Source of the DNA: Ectothiorhodospira mobilis
GTDB lineage: Bacteria; Pseudomonadota; Gammaproteobacteria; Ectothiorhodospirales; Ectothiorhodospiraceae
Length of the DNA stretch: 64,000 nt
Reading direction: 5' to 3'
Assembly (NCBI RefSeq): GCF_900114895.1
Contig: NZ_FOUO01000002.1
Span: 124,001-188,000, forward strand
The notes under the pieces are model-generated. The model saw only the letters and a program-made list of their open reading frames with translations. It made no database searches and had not been told where the DNA came from. Both the position numbers and the translations under genes were made by a program. Shown here in pieces: positions 17,447 through 26,971 of the stretch (the first letter of the stretch is position 1; each line of letters starts with the position of its first letter).

Positions 17447-19527
17447 AGGCCGCAGGTGCAGGGGAGGCCCCGCTGGCCGGGCAGGAGGTCCTGCAGGGGT
17501 TGTTGCAGGGCTGGGTGGACCGGGGCTGGCTGCGCCCCCTGGACCGGGCCCTGGTGGTGTTCCTGCAGGAACAGCTGCCCGCGGCATCCCCCACGGCGCT
17601 GCTGCTGGCGGCCCTGGCCAGCCATCAGGTGGGGCGTGGTCATGTCTGCCTGGACCTGGAGGCGACCCGATCGGATCCGGACCGGACCCTGTCCCTGCCC
17701 CCGGAGGGGGAGATGCCCGCGGACGGGCCCCCGCCGCCGCGACCCTCCCAATGCCTGGCGGGCCTGGGGATGGCGGACCTGGTTTCGGCCCTGGAAGATC
17801 CCGATCTGGTGGGTACGGGGCCGGGGTGCACCCCGCTGGTGCTGCAGGGGCGGCGCCTCTACCTGCGCCGCTACTGGGCCTGTGAGCAGCGGGTGGCCGG
17901 GGCGCTGGCGCAGCGCCTTGGGCGTGGCACGGCGCTGCGCGGGTCCATGGATGAGGAGCGGTTGCGCCCCTGGCTGGACCGGCTCTTCGGCCCCCCGGAT
18001 GCACAAGGGATCGACTGGCAGCGTGCCGCCTGCGCCCTGGCGGCCTCCGGCGCCTTCGCCGTCATCACCGGCGGACCGGGCACGGGCAAGACCACCACTG
18101 TGGTGCGGCTGCTGGCCCTACTGCAGGCCCTGCACCTGGAGGCGGGGGCGGAGGTCCCGCTGCGCATCCGTATGGCGGCGCCCACGGGCAAGGCGGCGGC
18201 GCGCCTGAATGCGGCCGTCGCCGGGGCCCTGGGGGGGCTGGCCCTGCCCCAGGACGCCTTCGGCCATGCGGTGCGGGAGGCCATCCCCGCGCGGGTGACC
18301 ACGTTGCACCGGCTGCTGGGGAGCCGGCCCGGCTCCCGTCATTTCCGCCACGATGCGCGCCGCCCCCTGGCGCTGGACGCCCTGGTGGTGGACGAGGCCT
18401 CCATGATCGACCTGGAGCTCATGGACGCCCTGCTGCAGGCCCTGCCCCCCGAGGCGCGCCTGATCCTGTTGGGGGACCGGGACCAGCTGGCCTCGGTGGA
18501 GGCGGGGGCGGTGCTGGGGGAACTGTGCGCCCGCGCCGGGGAGGGGCACTACACCCCCGAGCGCGCGGCCTGGCTGCAGGCGGTCACCGGACAGCGCACG
18601 CCGCCGGAGCAACAGGACCCCTCCGGGAATGCCCTGGATCAGCATGTGGTCATGCTCCGCCACAGCCACCGCTTCGGCGCCGACAGCGGCATCGGCCGGC
18701 TCGCCCGCGCCGTGAATGCCGGGGATGCGCAGGCGGTGGCCGCCGTCTGGGCGCAGCCGGGGCGGGATCTGGCGCGCTGGGGCCTGGAGGGCCCCGACGA
18801 TCCGGCATTGCCGGCGGTGTGCGTGGATGGTGGCACCCACCGTTCCGCCGGGGGGGATGGGGCACACCCCGGGGGCTATGGCCGTTACCTGCGGGTCATG
18901 GCCGCGGCGGACCCGGGCCCCGGGGCCGATGCCACGGCGCGGGATGCCTGGGCCCGGGAGGTGCTGGCGGCCCTGGAGGACTTTCAGGTGCTGTGCGTCC
19001 TGCGCCGGGGTCCCTGGGGCGTGGAGGGGATGAATCATCGCATCGCCGGTTTCCTGCAGGAGCGGGGGCTGCTGGATCCCCAGGGGATCTGGTACCCGGG
19101 GCGGCCGGTGATCGTCACCGGCAACGACTATGGCCTGGGGCTCATGAACGGGGACATGGGGGTGGCCTTGAGGGTCGCGGACGCCACCCGCAACCCGGTC
19201 CTGCGGGTGGCCTTCCCGGCGGGGGATGGCAGTGGCCGCATCCGCTGGGTGCTGCCCAGCCGCCTGACGGCGGTGGAGACGGCCTTCGCCCTGACGGTGC
19301 ACAAGTCCCAGGGTTCGGAGTTCCGCCATACGGCCCTGGTGTTGCCGGACCGGGCGGGGCCCCTATTGACGCGGGAGCTGGTCTATACCGCCATCACCCG
19401 GGCCAGCCGCTGGTTCACCCTGCTGGAGCCCCGCCGCGGGATCCTGGAGGAGGCGGTGACGCGGCGGGTGCTGCGCAGCAGCGGCCTGCAGGCGGCCCTG
19501 GAGGGGCGGCTGGGACGGGGGGAGTGA
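17443..19527 (+). CDS. recD: Exodeoxyribonuclease V alpha subunit RecD
   Basis: 694 aa superfamily 1B 5'-3' helicase completing RecBCD. Walker A GGPGTGKTT near residue 210, motif II VVDEASMIDLELM, motif III LLGDRDQLASVEAG, and the C-terminal FALTVHKSQGSEF and LVYTAITRA motifs. GTG start overlapping recB. It is somewhat longer than E. coli RecD (608 aa), with a Gly/Asp-rich insert near residues 450-485 (GGTHRSAGGDGAHPGG). Ends 12 nt from the convergent zapE. Confidence 0.95.
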   Translation: MKAAGAGEAPLAGQEVLQGLLQGWVDRGWLRPLDRALVVFLQEQLPAASPTALLLAALASHQVGRGHVCLDLEATRSDPDRTLSLPPEGEMPADGPPPPRPSQCLAGLGMADLVSALEDPDLVGTGPGCTPLVLQGRRLYLRRYWACEQRVAGALAQRLGRGTALRGSMDEERLRPWLDRLFGPPDAQGIDWQRAACALAASGAFAVITGGPGTGKTTTVVRLLALLQALHLEAGAEVPLRIRMAAPTGKAAARLNAAVAGALGGLALPQDAFGHAVREAIPARVTTLHRLLGSRPGSRHFRHDARRPLALDALVVDEASMIDLELMDALLQALPPEARLILLGDRDQLASVEAGAVLGELCARAGEGHYTPERAAWLQAVTGQRTPPEQQDPSGNALDQHVVMLRHSHRFGADSGIGRLARAVNAGDAQAVAAVWAQPGRDLARWGLEGPDDPALPAVCVDGGTHRSAGGDGAHPGGYGRYLRVMAAADPGPGADATARDAWAREVLAALEDFQVLCVLRRGPWGVEGMNHRIAGFLQERGLLDPQGIWYPGRPVIVTGNDYGLGLMNGDMGVALRVADATRNPVLRVAFPAGDGSGRIRWVLPSRLTAVETAFALTVHKSQGSEFRHTALVLPDRAGPLLTRELVYTAITRASRWFTLLEPRRGILEEAVTRRVLRSSGLQAALEGRLGRGE

Positions 19528-19539
19528 GCCGGGCCGTGT

Positions 19540-20631
19540 TCAGGGTCGGTGCGGCGCGTGCAGGTAGTCCCGGGTGCGCATCTCCTGCAGGCGGCTGACG
19601 CAGCGGCCGTATTCAAAGCGCAGCCGTTGTCCCCGGTAGAGCCCGTGCGGCGGCGCCTCGGCCGTGAGCAGCAGGTTCACCCCCCGGTCGTAGAGGGTGT
19701 CCACCAGGGCCAGGAAGCGCCGGGCGGTGTCCTCCCGGTCCGCATCCATCACCGGCACCCCCGAGAGCAGCAGGGTGTGGAAGCGGCGGGCCAGGGCCAC
19801 GTAGTCCGCCGTGCCCCGGCCGTCCCCGCACAGGGTGCGGAAATCGAACCACGCCGCCTCCCGGGCCAGGCCCCGCACCGGGATGGGGCGTCCCTCCACC
19901 TCCAGGCTGCCGGTCCCCGCCGCCTCCTCCCCGGCCAGGGCGCGGAAGGTGTCCGCCAGCCGGGCCTCGGCGGCCGCATCCGCCGGCACCTGATAGACCC
20001 CGTCCTCGGGCAGGGCCCGCAGCCGGTAATCGCAGCCGTCCGCCAGGTGGAAGACCGTGAGCTGCTCCTGGATGAGGCGGATGGCGGGCAAGAAACGTTC
20101 CCGCTGCAGCCCGTCCTGATACAGGGCCTCCGGCGGCAGGTTGGAGGTGGTCACCAGGGTGACCCCCTGCGCCAGCAGCCCGCGCAGGAGCCGGTCCAGG
20201 ATCATGGCGTCGGTGATGTCCGAGACGAAGAACTCGTCCAGGCACAGCACCCGCGCCCGGGCCAGACGGCGGGTGACCAGCGCCAACGGGTCCGGCTGGT
20301 CCTTGAGGCCGGCCAGTTCCTCGTGGACCCGCTGCATGAAGCGGTAGAAGTGCAGCCGCAGCTTTGCCTCGAAGGGCAATGCGTCAAAGAAGCGGTCCAT
20401 CAGCAGGGTCTTGCCCCGGCCCACGCCGCCCCAGAGGTAGAGCCCGCGCACCGGCACGGCGGGGGTCTCCCGGGCGAGCCAGCGGCCGATGCCGCGCCGC
20501 GGTGTCCGGGGCCTGCCTTCCAGGGCCTCCCGGATGCGCTGCAACTGCCCCCAGGCCCGTTCCTGGGCCGGATCCAGGATCCGCTGCGGGTGCGCCGCGG
20601 GGGGGTGGGGTTGCGGTCTGGATGATGACAT
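19540..20631 (-). CDS. zapE: Cell division protein ZapE (AFG1-like ATPase)
   Basis: 363 aa P-loop ATPase of the AFG1/ZapE family, which in E. coli associates with FtsZ late in constriction. Walker A GGVGRGKT follows LYLWGGV; Walker B is VLCLDEFFVSDITDA; sensor region LVTTSNLPPEALY. Length and motif order fit ZapE. Convergent with recD and divergent from trpB. Confidence 0.92.
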   Translation of the reverse strand: MSSSRPQPHPPAAHPQRILDPAQERAWGQLQRIREALEGRPRTPRRGIGRWLARETPAVPVRGLYLWGGVGRGKTLLMDRFFDALPFEAKLRLHFYRFMQRVHEELAGLKDQPDPLALVTRRLARARVLCLDEFFVSDITDAMILDRLLRGLLAQGVTLVTTSNLPPEALYQDGLQRERFLPAIRLIQEQLTVFHLADGCDYRLRALPEDGVYQVPADAAAEARLADTFRALAGEEAAGTGSLEVEGRPIPVRGLAREAAWFDFRTLCGDGRGTADYVALARRFHTLLLSGVPVMDADREDTARRFLALVDTLYDRGVNLLLTAEAPPHGLYRGQRLRFEYGRCVSRLQEMRTRDYLHAPHRP

Positions 20632-20852
20632 GTGCCTGGGGTTTCAACCGGTTGGTGTGGGGCAAAGTCCAAAGCATAACCCGATCCCTGCATCATTTCC
20701 GACCCCGGGGCCGGGGCGAGTGTCGACGGTTGTGCCCCGCAGCAGCATCCATTTCGCTGTGCTTGTGTTGATCCGGGGCACTGTTCAGGGCCGGGTCCGC
20801 GGGGGTAGCATTGACTGCATCGCCTCTTTTTCAGTCCAACGAGCCACGCACC

Positions 20853-22082
20853 ATGACGCAACGCCCGGAATCCGAACTGCGCACCCTGCTGGAACAGCCC
20901 ATGCCCGATGCCCAAGGGCATTTCGGCCCCTATGGCGGGCAGGCGGTGCCGCCGCAACTCAAGGCCATCATGGACGACATCGCCCAGGCCTATCTCGCCA
21001 TCCGTGAGACCCGTGCCTATCAGGAGGAGCTGGCGGATCTGCACCGGCACTACGTGGGCCGGCCGAGTCCCGTCTACCACGCGCGGCGCCTGAGCGAGCA
21101 CTGCGGCGGCCGGGCGGAGATCCACCTCAAGCGGGAGGACCTGAACCACACCGGCGCCCACAAGATCAACCACGCCCTGGGGGAGGCCCTGCTGGCCAAG
21201 CACATGGGCAAGACCAAGGTCATCGCCGAGACCGGGGCGGGGCAGCACGGCGTGGCCATGGCCACCGCCTGTGCCCTGGTGGGGCTGCCCTGCGAGATCC
21301 ACATGGGCGAGGTGGATATCGAGAAGGAGCATCCCAACGTCACCAAGATGAAGATCCTGGGGGCGGATCTCATCCCCGTGGACCGGGGCACCCGGACCCT
21401 GAAGGACGCCGTGGACAGCGCCTTTGAGGAGTACATGAAGGATCCGGATCATTTCTTCTATGCCATCGGCTCCGTGGTGGGTCCCCATCCCTTCCCCATG
21501 ATGGTGCGGGACTTCCAGTCGGTGGTGGGCCGGGAGGCCCGGGCGCAGTTCCTGGAGGCCCACGGCCGTCTGCCGGATTGCGTGGTGGCCTGCGTGGGGG
21601 GCGGTTCCAATGCCCTGGGCCTGTTCAGCGGCTTTCTCACGGACCTGGAGGTGGAACTGGTGGGGGTGGAGCCCTGCGGACGCGGGCTGGGTCTGGGGGA
21701 TCATGCCGCCACCCTGACCTACGGTCAGCCGGGGACCATGCACGGCTTCCATTCCTACATGCTCCAGGACGAGGCCGGTGAGCCCCAGCCGGTGTACTCC
21801 ATCGCCTCGGGCCTGGACTACCCCTCCGTGGGGCCGCAGCACGCCTATCTCAAGGACATCGGCCGCGCCCGCTACCACGCGGTGGACGACAACGCCTGTC
21901 TGGAGGCCTTCCTGGAGCTCTCGCGCCTGGAGGGGATCATCCCCGCCCTGGAGTCGGCCCATGCCCTGGCCTGGGTCATGCGCGCGGCGGAGAAGGCCGA
22001 GCCCGGCACCCGTTTCCTGGTGAACCTCTCCGGTCGGGGGGACAAGGATGCCGACTTCGTGGCGCAGCGGCTCAGTCTCTGA
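20853..22082 (+). CDS. trpB: Tryptophan synthase beta chain, without an adjacent trpA
   Basis: PLP enzyme joining indole and serine to tryptophan. 409 aa. The PLP lysine lies in [18 protein letters not shown], the phosphate-binding loop is VGGGSNALG, and C-terminal [10 protein letters not shown] is conserved. Residues near 150 ([19 protein letters not shown]) differ clearly from the E. coli type (VERQ...FRMRL), so this is a divergent branch. trpA and trpF, the usual partners, are not in the window. The gene is monocistronic, with divergent zapE upstream and a hairpin downstream. The ATG start has only a weak ribosome binding site. Confidence 0.9.
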   Translation: MTQRPESELRTLLEQPMPDAQGHFGPYGGQAVPPQLKAIMDDIAQAYLAIRETRAYQEELADLHRHYVGRPSPVYHARRLSEHCGGRAEIHLKREDLNHTGAHKINHALGEALLAKHMGKTKVIAETGAGQHGVAMATACALVGLPCEIHMGEVDIEKEHPNVTKMKILGADLIPVDRGTRTLKDAVDSAFEEYMKDPDHFFYAIGSVVGPHPFPMMVRDFQSVVGREARAQFLEAHGRLPDCVVACVGGGSNALGLFSGFLTDLEVELVGVEPCGRGLGLGDHAATLTYGQPGTMHGFHSYMLQDEAGEPQPVYSIASGLDYPSVGPQHAYLKDIGRARYHAVDDNACLEAFLELSRLEGIIPALESAHALAWVMRAAEKAEPGTRFLVNLSGRGDKDADFVAQRLSL

Positions 22083-22090
22083 GACCTGCA

Positions 22091-22113
22091 CCGGGGCGGC
22101 CAGGCCGCCCCGG
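22091..22113. terminator. Hairpin between convergent trpB and the small gene
   Basis: CCGGGGCGGC (22091-22100) pairs perfectly with GCCGCCCCGG (22104-22113) around a 3-nt loop. It follows the trpB stop by 8 nt and the small minus-strand gene's stop by 2 nt. No T tract on either side, so a weak bidirectional terminator at best. Confidence 0.5.
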
Positions 22114-22115
22114 AC

Positions 22116-22328
22116 CTAGAGCCGGCCCTGGCGCTGGCGCAGGGTGCGCAGGCGGTCGATGTCGGCGTAGTGGCGGCCGGCGCAGTAGTCGATCTTCCAG
22201 AAGTGCAGGAGATTGAGCAGGCGGCGCAGCAGGCAATGGGCCTTGTGTCCCTCGATGCACAGGCGGTAGGCCCTGCCCGCCAGGGATTCCTTCCATTCCG
22301 GGGTGTCTGTGGCTTCTTCCTGGGACAT
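22116..22328 (-). CDS. Small protein of unknown function (70 aa)
   Basis: 70 aa, not recognised. It begins MSQEEATDTPEWKESLAGRA and has a helical, Leu/Arg/His/Cys-rich middle (HKAHCLLRRLLNLLHFWKID). There are three Cys and no clear signal peptide or membrane helix. No strong ribosome binding site is visible. The evidence for a real gene is its fit between two hairpin-bounded neighbours and its protein-like composition compared with other frames here. It could be spurious. Confidence 0.45.
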   Translation of the reverse strand: MSQEEATDTPEWKESLAGRAYRLCIEGHKAHCLLRRLLNLLHFWKIDYCAGRHYADIDRLRTLRQRQGRL

Positions 22329-22466
22329 GTGGGATGGGCCGTGTTCGGGGTGGGCTGGGCCCGGTGCGGGCCGTTGTCAGGCTAATCCCCACCCCTTGCG
22401 GGGTCAAGGCATGCCGGGCCGTCCTGGCCCGGGGTACTGGAATGGCCGGGCCGGCGCCGGCCGGGA

Positions 22467-23597
22467 TCAGCCCCCACTCAGGGCCTGCAGGAGCCTTTCC
22501 ATGCGTCCCTGCAGGTCCATCTGCCGTTCCATGGATGCCTCACGGAAGCGGGCGTCCTGTTCGCTCAGGGCCTGCAGCAGCCGCCCCGCGGATGCCCGGG
22601 CCTGTTCCAGGAACTGCAGCTCCGGCCGGTCGAAGCGCTCCGCCAGGGTCTCCAGGTATTGCCCCAGCCGCTGTCCCGGGGCCTGGGGGGTCTCCAGTTG
22701 CCGGGTCTGCTCATAACGGCTGGCCAGGCTGTACTGCTCCGTGCGGGTCATGTCCAGGCGCATCTCGGCGAGTTCGCCGCCATCGAAACGCAGATCATCC
22801 ACCCGGGCGAAGGCGGCCTGGATGTCACCGTTGAAGAACTCCCCGGCCAGGGCGGTCACGTCCTGCACCAGGGCCTGGATGGCCTGGCGTTCCCCCTCGT
22901 CCAGTTCCCCCTCTACGGAGAAACGGTAGCCGGTCTCTTGATGGCGGCTCACCTCCAACCAGGCGGCGGAGGCCTCCCCCTGGGCCATGGCCCCGGCCTG
23001 GACCTGGCTCCCCTCCTGTTGGCGGAAACGGATGCGCACCTGGTCCCCGTCCCGGGTGGTGAGGGCCAGGTCCAGGCTGCGGGCCTGTTGGTAGCGTTCC
23101 GCCATCTGCAATGTGGTGGTAGTGGCCGGGGGCTCCGGCATCCCAGGGAGGGCGTCCAGGGCCTGGAGGGTGAGGCGTTCGGTCCGGTCCACGTCCTCGG
23201 CGATGCGGCCGTTGAGCAGGTCCAGACCGGCGAGGATCTCCCGGGCGTCGGCGAATCCCTTCTCCACACCCCGCAGGGCGGCTTCGCGCAGGGATTGGAT
23301 GTCCGCCTCCGAGGCCCCGCGGGAACGGGCGCTGGCGAGCCCCGTTTCGACAAAGCCGGCGATGCGCTGGGAGACCTTTTCCGGTGTGAAGTCATCCGGG
23401 TTCAGGCGTTTGAGCCCGGCGGCGTCCATCTGCGGGATCTCTGCCGCGAGCTGGTTCAGGATCCGGTTCTGGACCAGGGGAAGACCGTTTTTCGCAGCGT
23501 TTCCAGGGGAGGGGACGGGGCCTTTCGGCCCGCCGCGCAGGTCCGGGAGGGGGGTGGGGGTGTGCAAGAGAGAAGAAGGAAGAAGGGATAGGGCCAT
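22467..23597 (-). CDS. DUF5610-like protein
   Basis: 376 aa, acidic, rich in Ala, Glu and Gln, predicted mostly helical, with no signal peptide or membrane helix. The segment from about residues 35-130 (QNRILNQLAAEIPQMDAAG and the following PDDFTPEKVSQRIAGFVET) resembles the DUF5610 domain seen in pseudomonads and relatives; this is from memory. The last 70 residues look like a coiled coil. No catalytic motif is visible and the function is unknown. The N-terminal 30 residues are low complexity. Confidence 0.7.
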   Translation of the reverse strand: MALSLLPSSLLHTPTPLPDLRGGPKGPVPSPGNAAKNGLPLVQNRILNQLAAEIPQMDAAGLKRLNPDDFTPEKVSQRIAGFVETGLASARSRGASEADIQSLREAALRGVEKGFADAREILAGLDLLNGRIAEDVDRTERLTLQALDALPGMPEPPATTTTLQMAERYQQARSLDLALTTRDGDQVRIRFRQQEGSQVQAGAMAQGEASAAWLEVSRHQETGYRFSVEGELDEGERQAIQALVQDVTALAGEFFNGDIQAAFARVDDLRFDGGELAEMRLDMTRTEQYSLASRYEQTRQLETPQAPGQRLGQYLETLAERFDRPELQFLEQARASAGRLLQALSEQDARFREASMERQMDLQGRMERLLQALSGG

Positions 23598-23690
23598 GGC
23601 GGCGGCTCCTGCTCACGGGGGATGGGCAGGGTATCGGCCAGGACGTGGCGTTCTGCAGGGGATCCCGACGAACGGTAGGCCCCTCTCCGG

Positions 23691-24329
23691 TTAGGGCATG
23701 AGCCGCTGGATATCCCAGCCGTCCTGGTTGCGGGTATAGAGGAAACGGTCGTGCAGGCGGTTCTCCCGCCCCTGCCAGAACTCCAGGCGCTGGGGCACCA
23801 GGCGGTAGCCGATCCAGTGGGGGGGGCGGGGTACCGGGCCCTCGGGATACTGCCGGCGCACCGCCTCCAGGCGCTGCTCCAGGGCCTCCCGGCTGTCGAC
23901 GGGGGCGCTCTGCCGCGAGGCGACGGCCGCCAGCCGGCTCTCCCGGGGACGGCTATGGAAATAGGCCTCCGCCTCCGCCTCCGGCAGGCGTTCCACCCGG
24001 CCCTCCACCCGGATCTGGCGCTCCAGGGCGGCCCAGAAGAAGAGCAGGGTGGCGGCGGGGTTCTCCGCCAGTTGCCGCCCCTTGGGGCTCTCGTCGTTGG
24101 AGTACCAGCACAGGCCGCGGGCATCCACGTGCTTGAGCAGCACGGCCCGGGCATGGGGCTGGCCCTGGGCGTCGGCGGTGGCCAGCACCATGGCGGTGGC
24201 ATCCGGCAGGTGGGCGGCCTCCTCCAGCCAGCGGCCCAGTTGCTCCAGGGGGTCGGCCGACAGGTCCGCCCGGCGCAGGCTGGCGCGGCGGTAGCTGCGG
24301 CGGGTGTGGCGGTGGTCGATGTCCGCCAT
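23691..24329 (-). CDS. pdxH: Pyridoxine/pyridoxamine 5'-phosphate oxidase
   Basis: FMN enzyme making pyridoxal 5'-phosphate. 212 aa, normal for PdxH. FMN-binding segment RAVLLKHVDARGLCWYSN, then SPKGRQLAENP, and a C-terminal PLP-contact region in RLHDRFLYTRNQDGWDIQRL. The start is the ATG at 24327-24329, 4 nt after the crtI stop on the same strand, so it is probably co-transcribed with crtI. PLP demand from trpB nearby may be coincidental. Confidence 0.95.
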   Translation of the reverse strand: MADIDHRHTRRSYRRASLRRADLSADPLEQLGRWLEEAAHLPDATAMVLATADAQGQPHARAVLLKHVDARGLCWYSNDESPKGRQLAENPAATLLFFWAALERQIRVEGRVERLPEAEAEAYFHSRPRESRLAAVASRQSAPVDSREALEQRLEAVRRQYPEGPVPRPPHWIGYRLVPQRLEFWQGRENRLHDRFLYTRNQDGWDIQRLMP

Positions 24330-24333
24330 GGTC

Positions 24334-25809
24334 TCAGGCCCCCTGGCCCAGGATCTGGTCGGCGGCGATGACCCCGGAGAGGATGGAAGGGGGCACGCCG
24401 GGTCCCGGCACCGTGAGCTGGCCGGCGTAGAAGAGGTTCTCCACCTTGCGGTTGCGCATGCGCGGCTTGAGCACGGCGGTCTGGGTGAGGATGTTGGCCA
24501 GGCCGTAGGCGTTGCCCTTGAAGGCGTGGTATTCCTCGTCGAAGTTGCGGTGGGCATAGGAGCGGGAGAAGACCAGGTGATCCCGGATGGGCTGGTCCAG
24601 CACCGCCTCCAGGCGGTCCAGCACCCGCTCCTTGTAGTGACGCCGCACCTCCGGGGTGTCCTCCAGGCCGGTGGCCACCGGGATCAGCACCATGAGGTTC
24701 TCCTGACCCTCGGGGGCCACGGAGGGGTCGGTCTTGGAGGTGGCGCTGACGTAGAGGCAGGGATCGCTGGGCCAGCGCGGGTTGCCATAGATCTCCCCGG
24801 CGTGGGTCTCGAAGTCGGTATCAAACAGCAGGGTGTGGTGGCGCAGTCCCTCCACGGGCCGGTCCACCCCCATGTAGTAGATCAGGGAGGAGGGGGACAT
24901 GGTGCGTTTCTCCCAGTAGCGGCGGCTGTAGTTGCGCGCCGCCTCGGGCAGCAGTCCCTGCTCCACGTGGTGGTAGTCCCCGGCGCCGATGACCTGGTCC
25001 GCCTCCAGGCGGCCCTGGTCGGTGTCCACGGCCACGGCGCGGCCACCCTGGAGCTGGATGCCGGTGGCCTCGGTGCCGAAGAGGAAGCGGGCCCCCATCT
25101 CCTCGGCCAGCTGGTGCATGGCCTTCACCAGTTGGTACATCCCCCCCATGGGGTACCAGGTGCCCAGCTTCAGGTCGCCGTAGTTCATGAGGCTGTACAG
25201 GGCCGGGGTGGTCTTGCCGGTGCCCCCCAGAAAGAGGATGGGGAACTCCAGCATGCGGTGCAGCCGCGGGTTTTTGAAGAAGCGTTGCACATGGCTGCGG
25301 TAGGAGCGCAGCAGGTGCATGGACAGCAGGTAGCGCAGCAGCCGGGGCTGGGCGAATTCCGCCAGGGACAGGCAGGGCTTGTTGGCGAACTCGCCGATGC
25401 CCACCTTGTACTTGATCTCCGCCTCCGCCAGGAACCGTTCCAGCTGGAAGCCGGCGCCGGGTTCCATGGATTCGAACAGCCGCACCGTGTCCTCCACCCG
25501 GGCGGGGATCTCCACGTGGTCGTCCCGGCCGAAGTAGATGCGGTAGGCGGGATCCAGGCGCTCCAGCTGGAAGTAGTCCGAGGCCTTGCGGCCGAAGTCC
25601 GCGAAGAAGCGGTCGATGACATCGGGCATCCAGTACCAGCTGGGCCCCATGTCGTAGGTGAAGCCCTTGGCGGAGAACTGGCGCGCCCGCCCCCCGGGGG
25701 CGTCGTGGCGTTCCACCACGGTCACGTCCATGCCCTCCCGGGCCAGGGTGGCGGCGGCGGCCAGGCCGGCGAAGCCGGCGCCGATGATGACGATCTTGTT
25801 GTTCTTCAT
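24334..25809 (-). CDS. CrtI-family phytoene desaturase-like oxidoreductase
   Basis: 491 aa FAD-dependent carotenoid desaturase or related isomerase/ketolase. The N-terminal dinucleotide-binding fold IVIIGAGFAGLAAAATLA is followed by GGRARQF. The C-terminal FAD motif is FYAGQLTVPGPGVPPSILSG, the usual CrtI signature. The segment FTYDMGPSWYWMPDVIDRFF and its surroundings remind me more of Bacteroidetes CrtI than of the CrtI of purple-bacterial photosynthesis clusters. No crtB or other carotenoid gene lies nearby; pdxH follows. Divergent from sbtA. Confidence 0.85.
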   Translation of the reverse strand: MKNNKIVIIGAGFAGLAAAATLAREGMDVTVVERHDAPGGRARQFSAKGFTYDMGPSWYWMPDVIDRFFADFGRKASDYFQLERLDPAYRIYFGRDDHVEIPARVEDTVRLFESMEPGAGFQLERFLAEAEIKYKVGIGEFANKPCLSLAEFAQPRLLRYLLSMHLLRSYRSHVQRFFKNPRLHRMLEFPILFLGGTGKTTPALYSLMNYGDLKLGTWYPMGGMYQLVKAMHQLAEEMGARFLFGTEATGIQLQGGRAVAVDTDQGRLEADQVIGAGDYHHVEQGLLPEAARNYSRRYWEKRTMSPSSLIYYMGVDRPVEGLRHHTLLFDTDFETHAGEIYGNPRWPSDPCLYVSATSKTDPSVAPEGQENLMVLIPVATGLEDTPEVRRHYKERVLDRLEAVLDQPIRDHLVFSRSYAHRNFDEEYHAFKGNAYGLANILTQTAVLKPRMRNRKVENLFYAGQLTVPGPGVPPSILSGVIAADQILGQGA

Positions 25810-25970
25810 GGGGGACGCAAGGAAAGCAGTCGGTGAGCGAGCAAATTACTCTGGTATCGCCACTGCTGGCAAGCATGGCCGGGCCCTGTCAGGGGGCGGG
25901 GCCGGGGCTGGCATCCGCCCCGGTATGCGGGCACAATCCGCAGCGCCTGGATCCGACCCCTGGGGTGCCC

Positions 25971-26915
25971 ATGCCCGATATTGTGGTGATGTTCTTCCTG
26001 CTCGGCCTGGTGGCCGGGCTGCTCAAGTCCGACCTGACCATCCCCCGTGCCGCCTACGACACCCTGAGCCTCCTGCTCATGCTCACCATCGGCCTCAAGG
26101 GGGGCATGGCCCTGCATGGCAACGTCAGCCTGTCGGTGGTCCTGGAGCTTTTGGCCGTGGCGGCCCTGGGGGGGCTGATCCCCCTGCTGCTGATGCCGGT
26201 GCTGCAGCGGGTGGTGCGGCTGCCGGCGGCGGACAGTGCCAGCCTGGCGGCCCACTACGGCTCGGTGAGTGCCGGCACCTTCGCCGTGGCCCTGGCCTTT
26301 GCCGAGGCGTTGGATCTGTCCATCGGCCCTGAGGTCACCCTGTATCTGGTGATGATGGAACTGCCGGCCATCCTGGCGGCCATCATCCTCCACCGTCTGC
26401 ACAGCGGGGATCATGCCGGCGGCAGCCTGCGGGGCCTGTGGCGGGAGACCCTCACCAACCGGGGGGTGATCCTGCTGGTGGGCGGGGTCATCATCGGTCT
26501 GCTCTACGGTCCTATGGAGGGGGCGACGGTGACCGATCTCTTTACCGGTGCCTTCAAGGGGGTGCTGGCCCTGTTCCTGCTGGAGATGGGGCTGACCGCC
26601 GCCGAGACCCTGCGCCCCTTCCCCTGGCGCCACTGGCGGCTGGTGGCCTTCGCCCTGACGGCCCCCTTCGTGCTGGCGGGTCTGGGGCTGCTCACGGGCC
26701 TGCTGCTGGGGCTGCCCGCAGGCTCCCTGCTCATCCTCACGGCCCTGGCCGCCAGTGCCTCCTATATCGCCGCCCCGGCGGCCATCCGGGCCGCCATCCC
26801 CGATGCCGATATCGGTCTGGCCATGCTGGCCTCCCTGGGGCTCACCTTCCCCCTGAACGTGATCCTGGGGATCCCGCTGTATCACCGGGTGATGCAGGCC
26901 CTGGGGGTGGGTTGA
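25971..26915 (+). CDS. sbtA: SbtA-type sodium-dependent bicarbonate transporter
   Basis: 314 aa, about ten hydrophobic segments, inner membrane. The pattern MFFLLGLVAGLLKSDLTIP, GLKGGMAL, AAHYGSVSAGTFAVAL and AASASYIAAPAAIR matches SbtA (DUF897), which takes up bicarbonate with sodium and feeds carbon fixation. This fits an autotrophic phototroph of alkaline brines. No sbtB (PII-like regulator) is adjacent. The ATG at 25971 is chosen because the protein opens directly into the first membrane helix; the longer upstream frame is low-complexity. Confidence 0.88.
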   Translation: MPDIVVMFFLLGLVAGLLKSDLTIPRAAYDTLSLLLMLTIGLKGGMALHGNVSLSVVLELLAVAALGGLIPLLLMPVLQRVVRLPAADSASLAAHYGSVSAGTFAVALAFAEALDLSIGPEVTLYLVMMELPAILAAIILHRLHSGDHAGGSLRGLWRETLTNRGVILLVGGVIIGLLYGPMEGATVTDLFTGAFKGVLALFLLEMGLTAAETLRPFPWRHWRLVAFALTAPFVLAGLGLLTGLLLGLPAGSLLILTALAASASYIAAPAAIRAAIPDADIGLAMLASLGLTFPLNVILGIPLYHRVMQALGVG

Positions 26916-26971
26916 GGGGGGGTATGCATTGATTGACAATGGTCATTCCACGCAAACCCCGGATACCTGCC

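Noticed and set aside
10029-18004. Two minus-strand open frames of more than 1200 codons opposite recC and recB-recD
   Set aside because: Low-complexity Pro/Gln/Gly/Arg-rich translations with no conserved blocks; the plus-strand RecC, RecB and RecD are complete with all motifs.
26933-26967. Promoter TTGACA at 26933 for the DsrE-family gene
   Set aside because: The only -10-like hexamer (GATACC) is 23 nt away, outside the functional spacing range.
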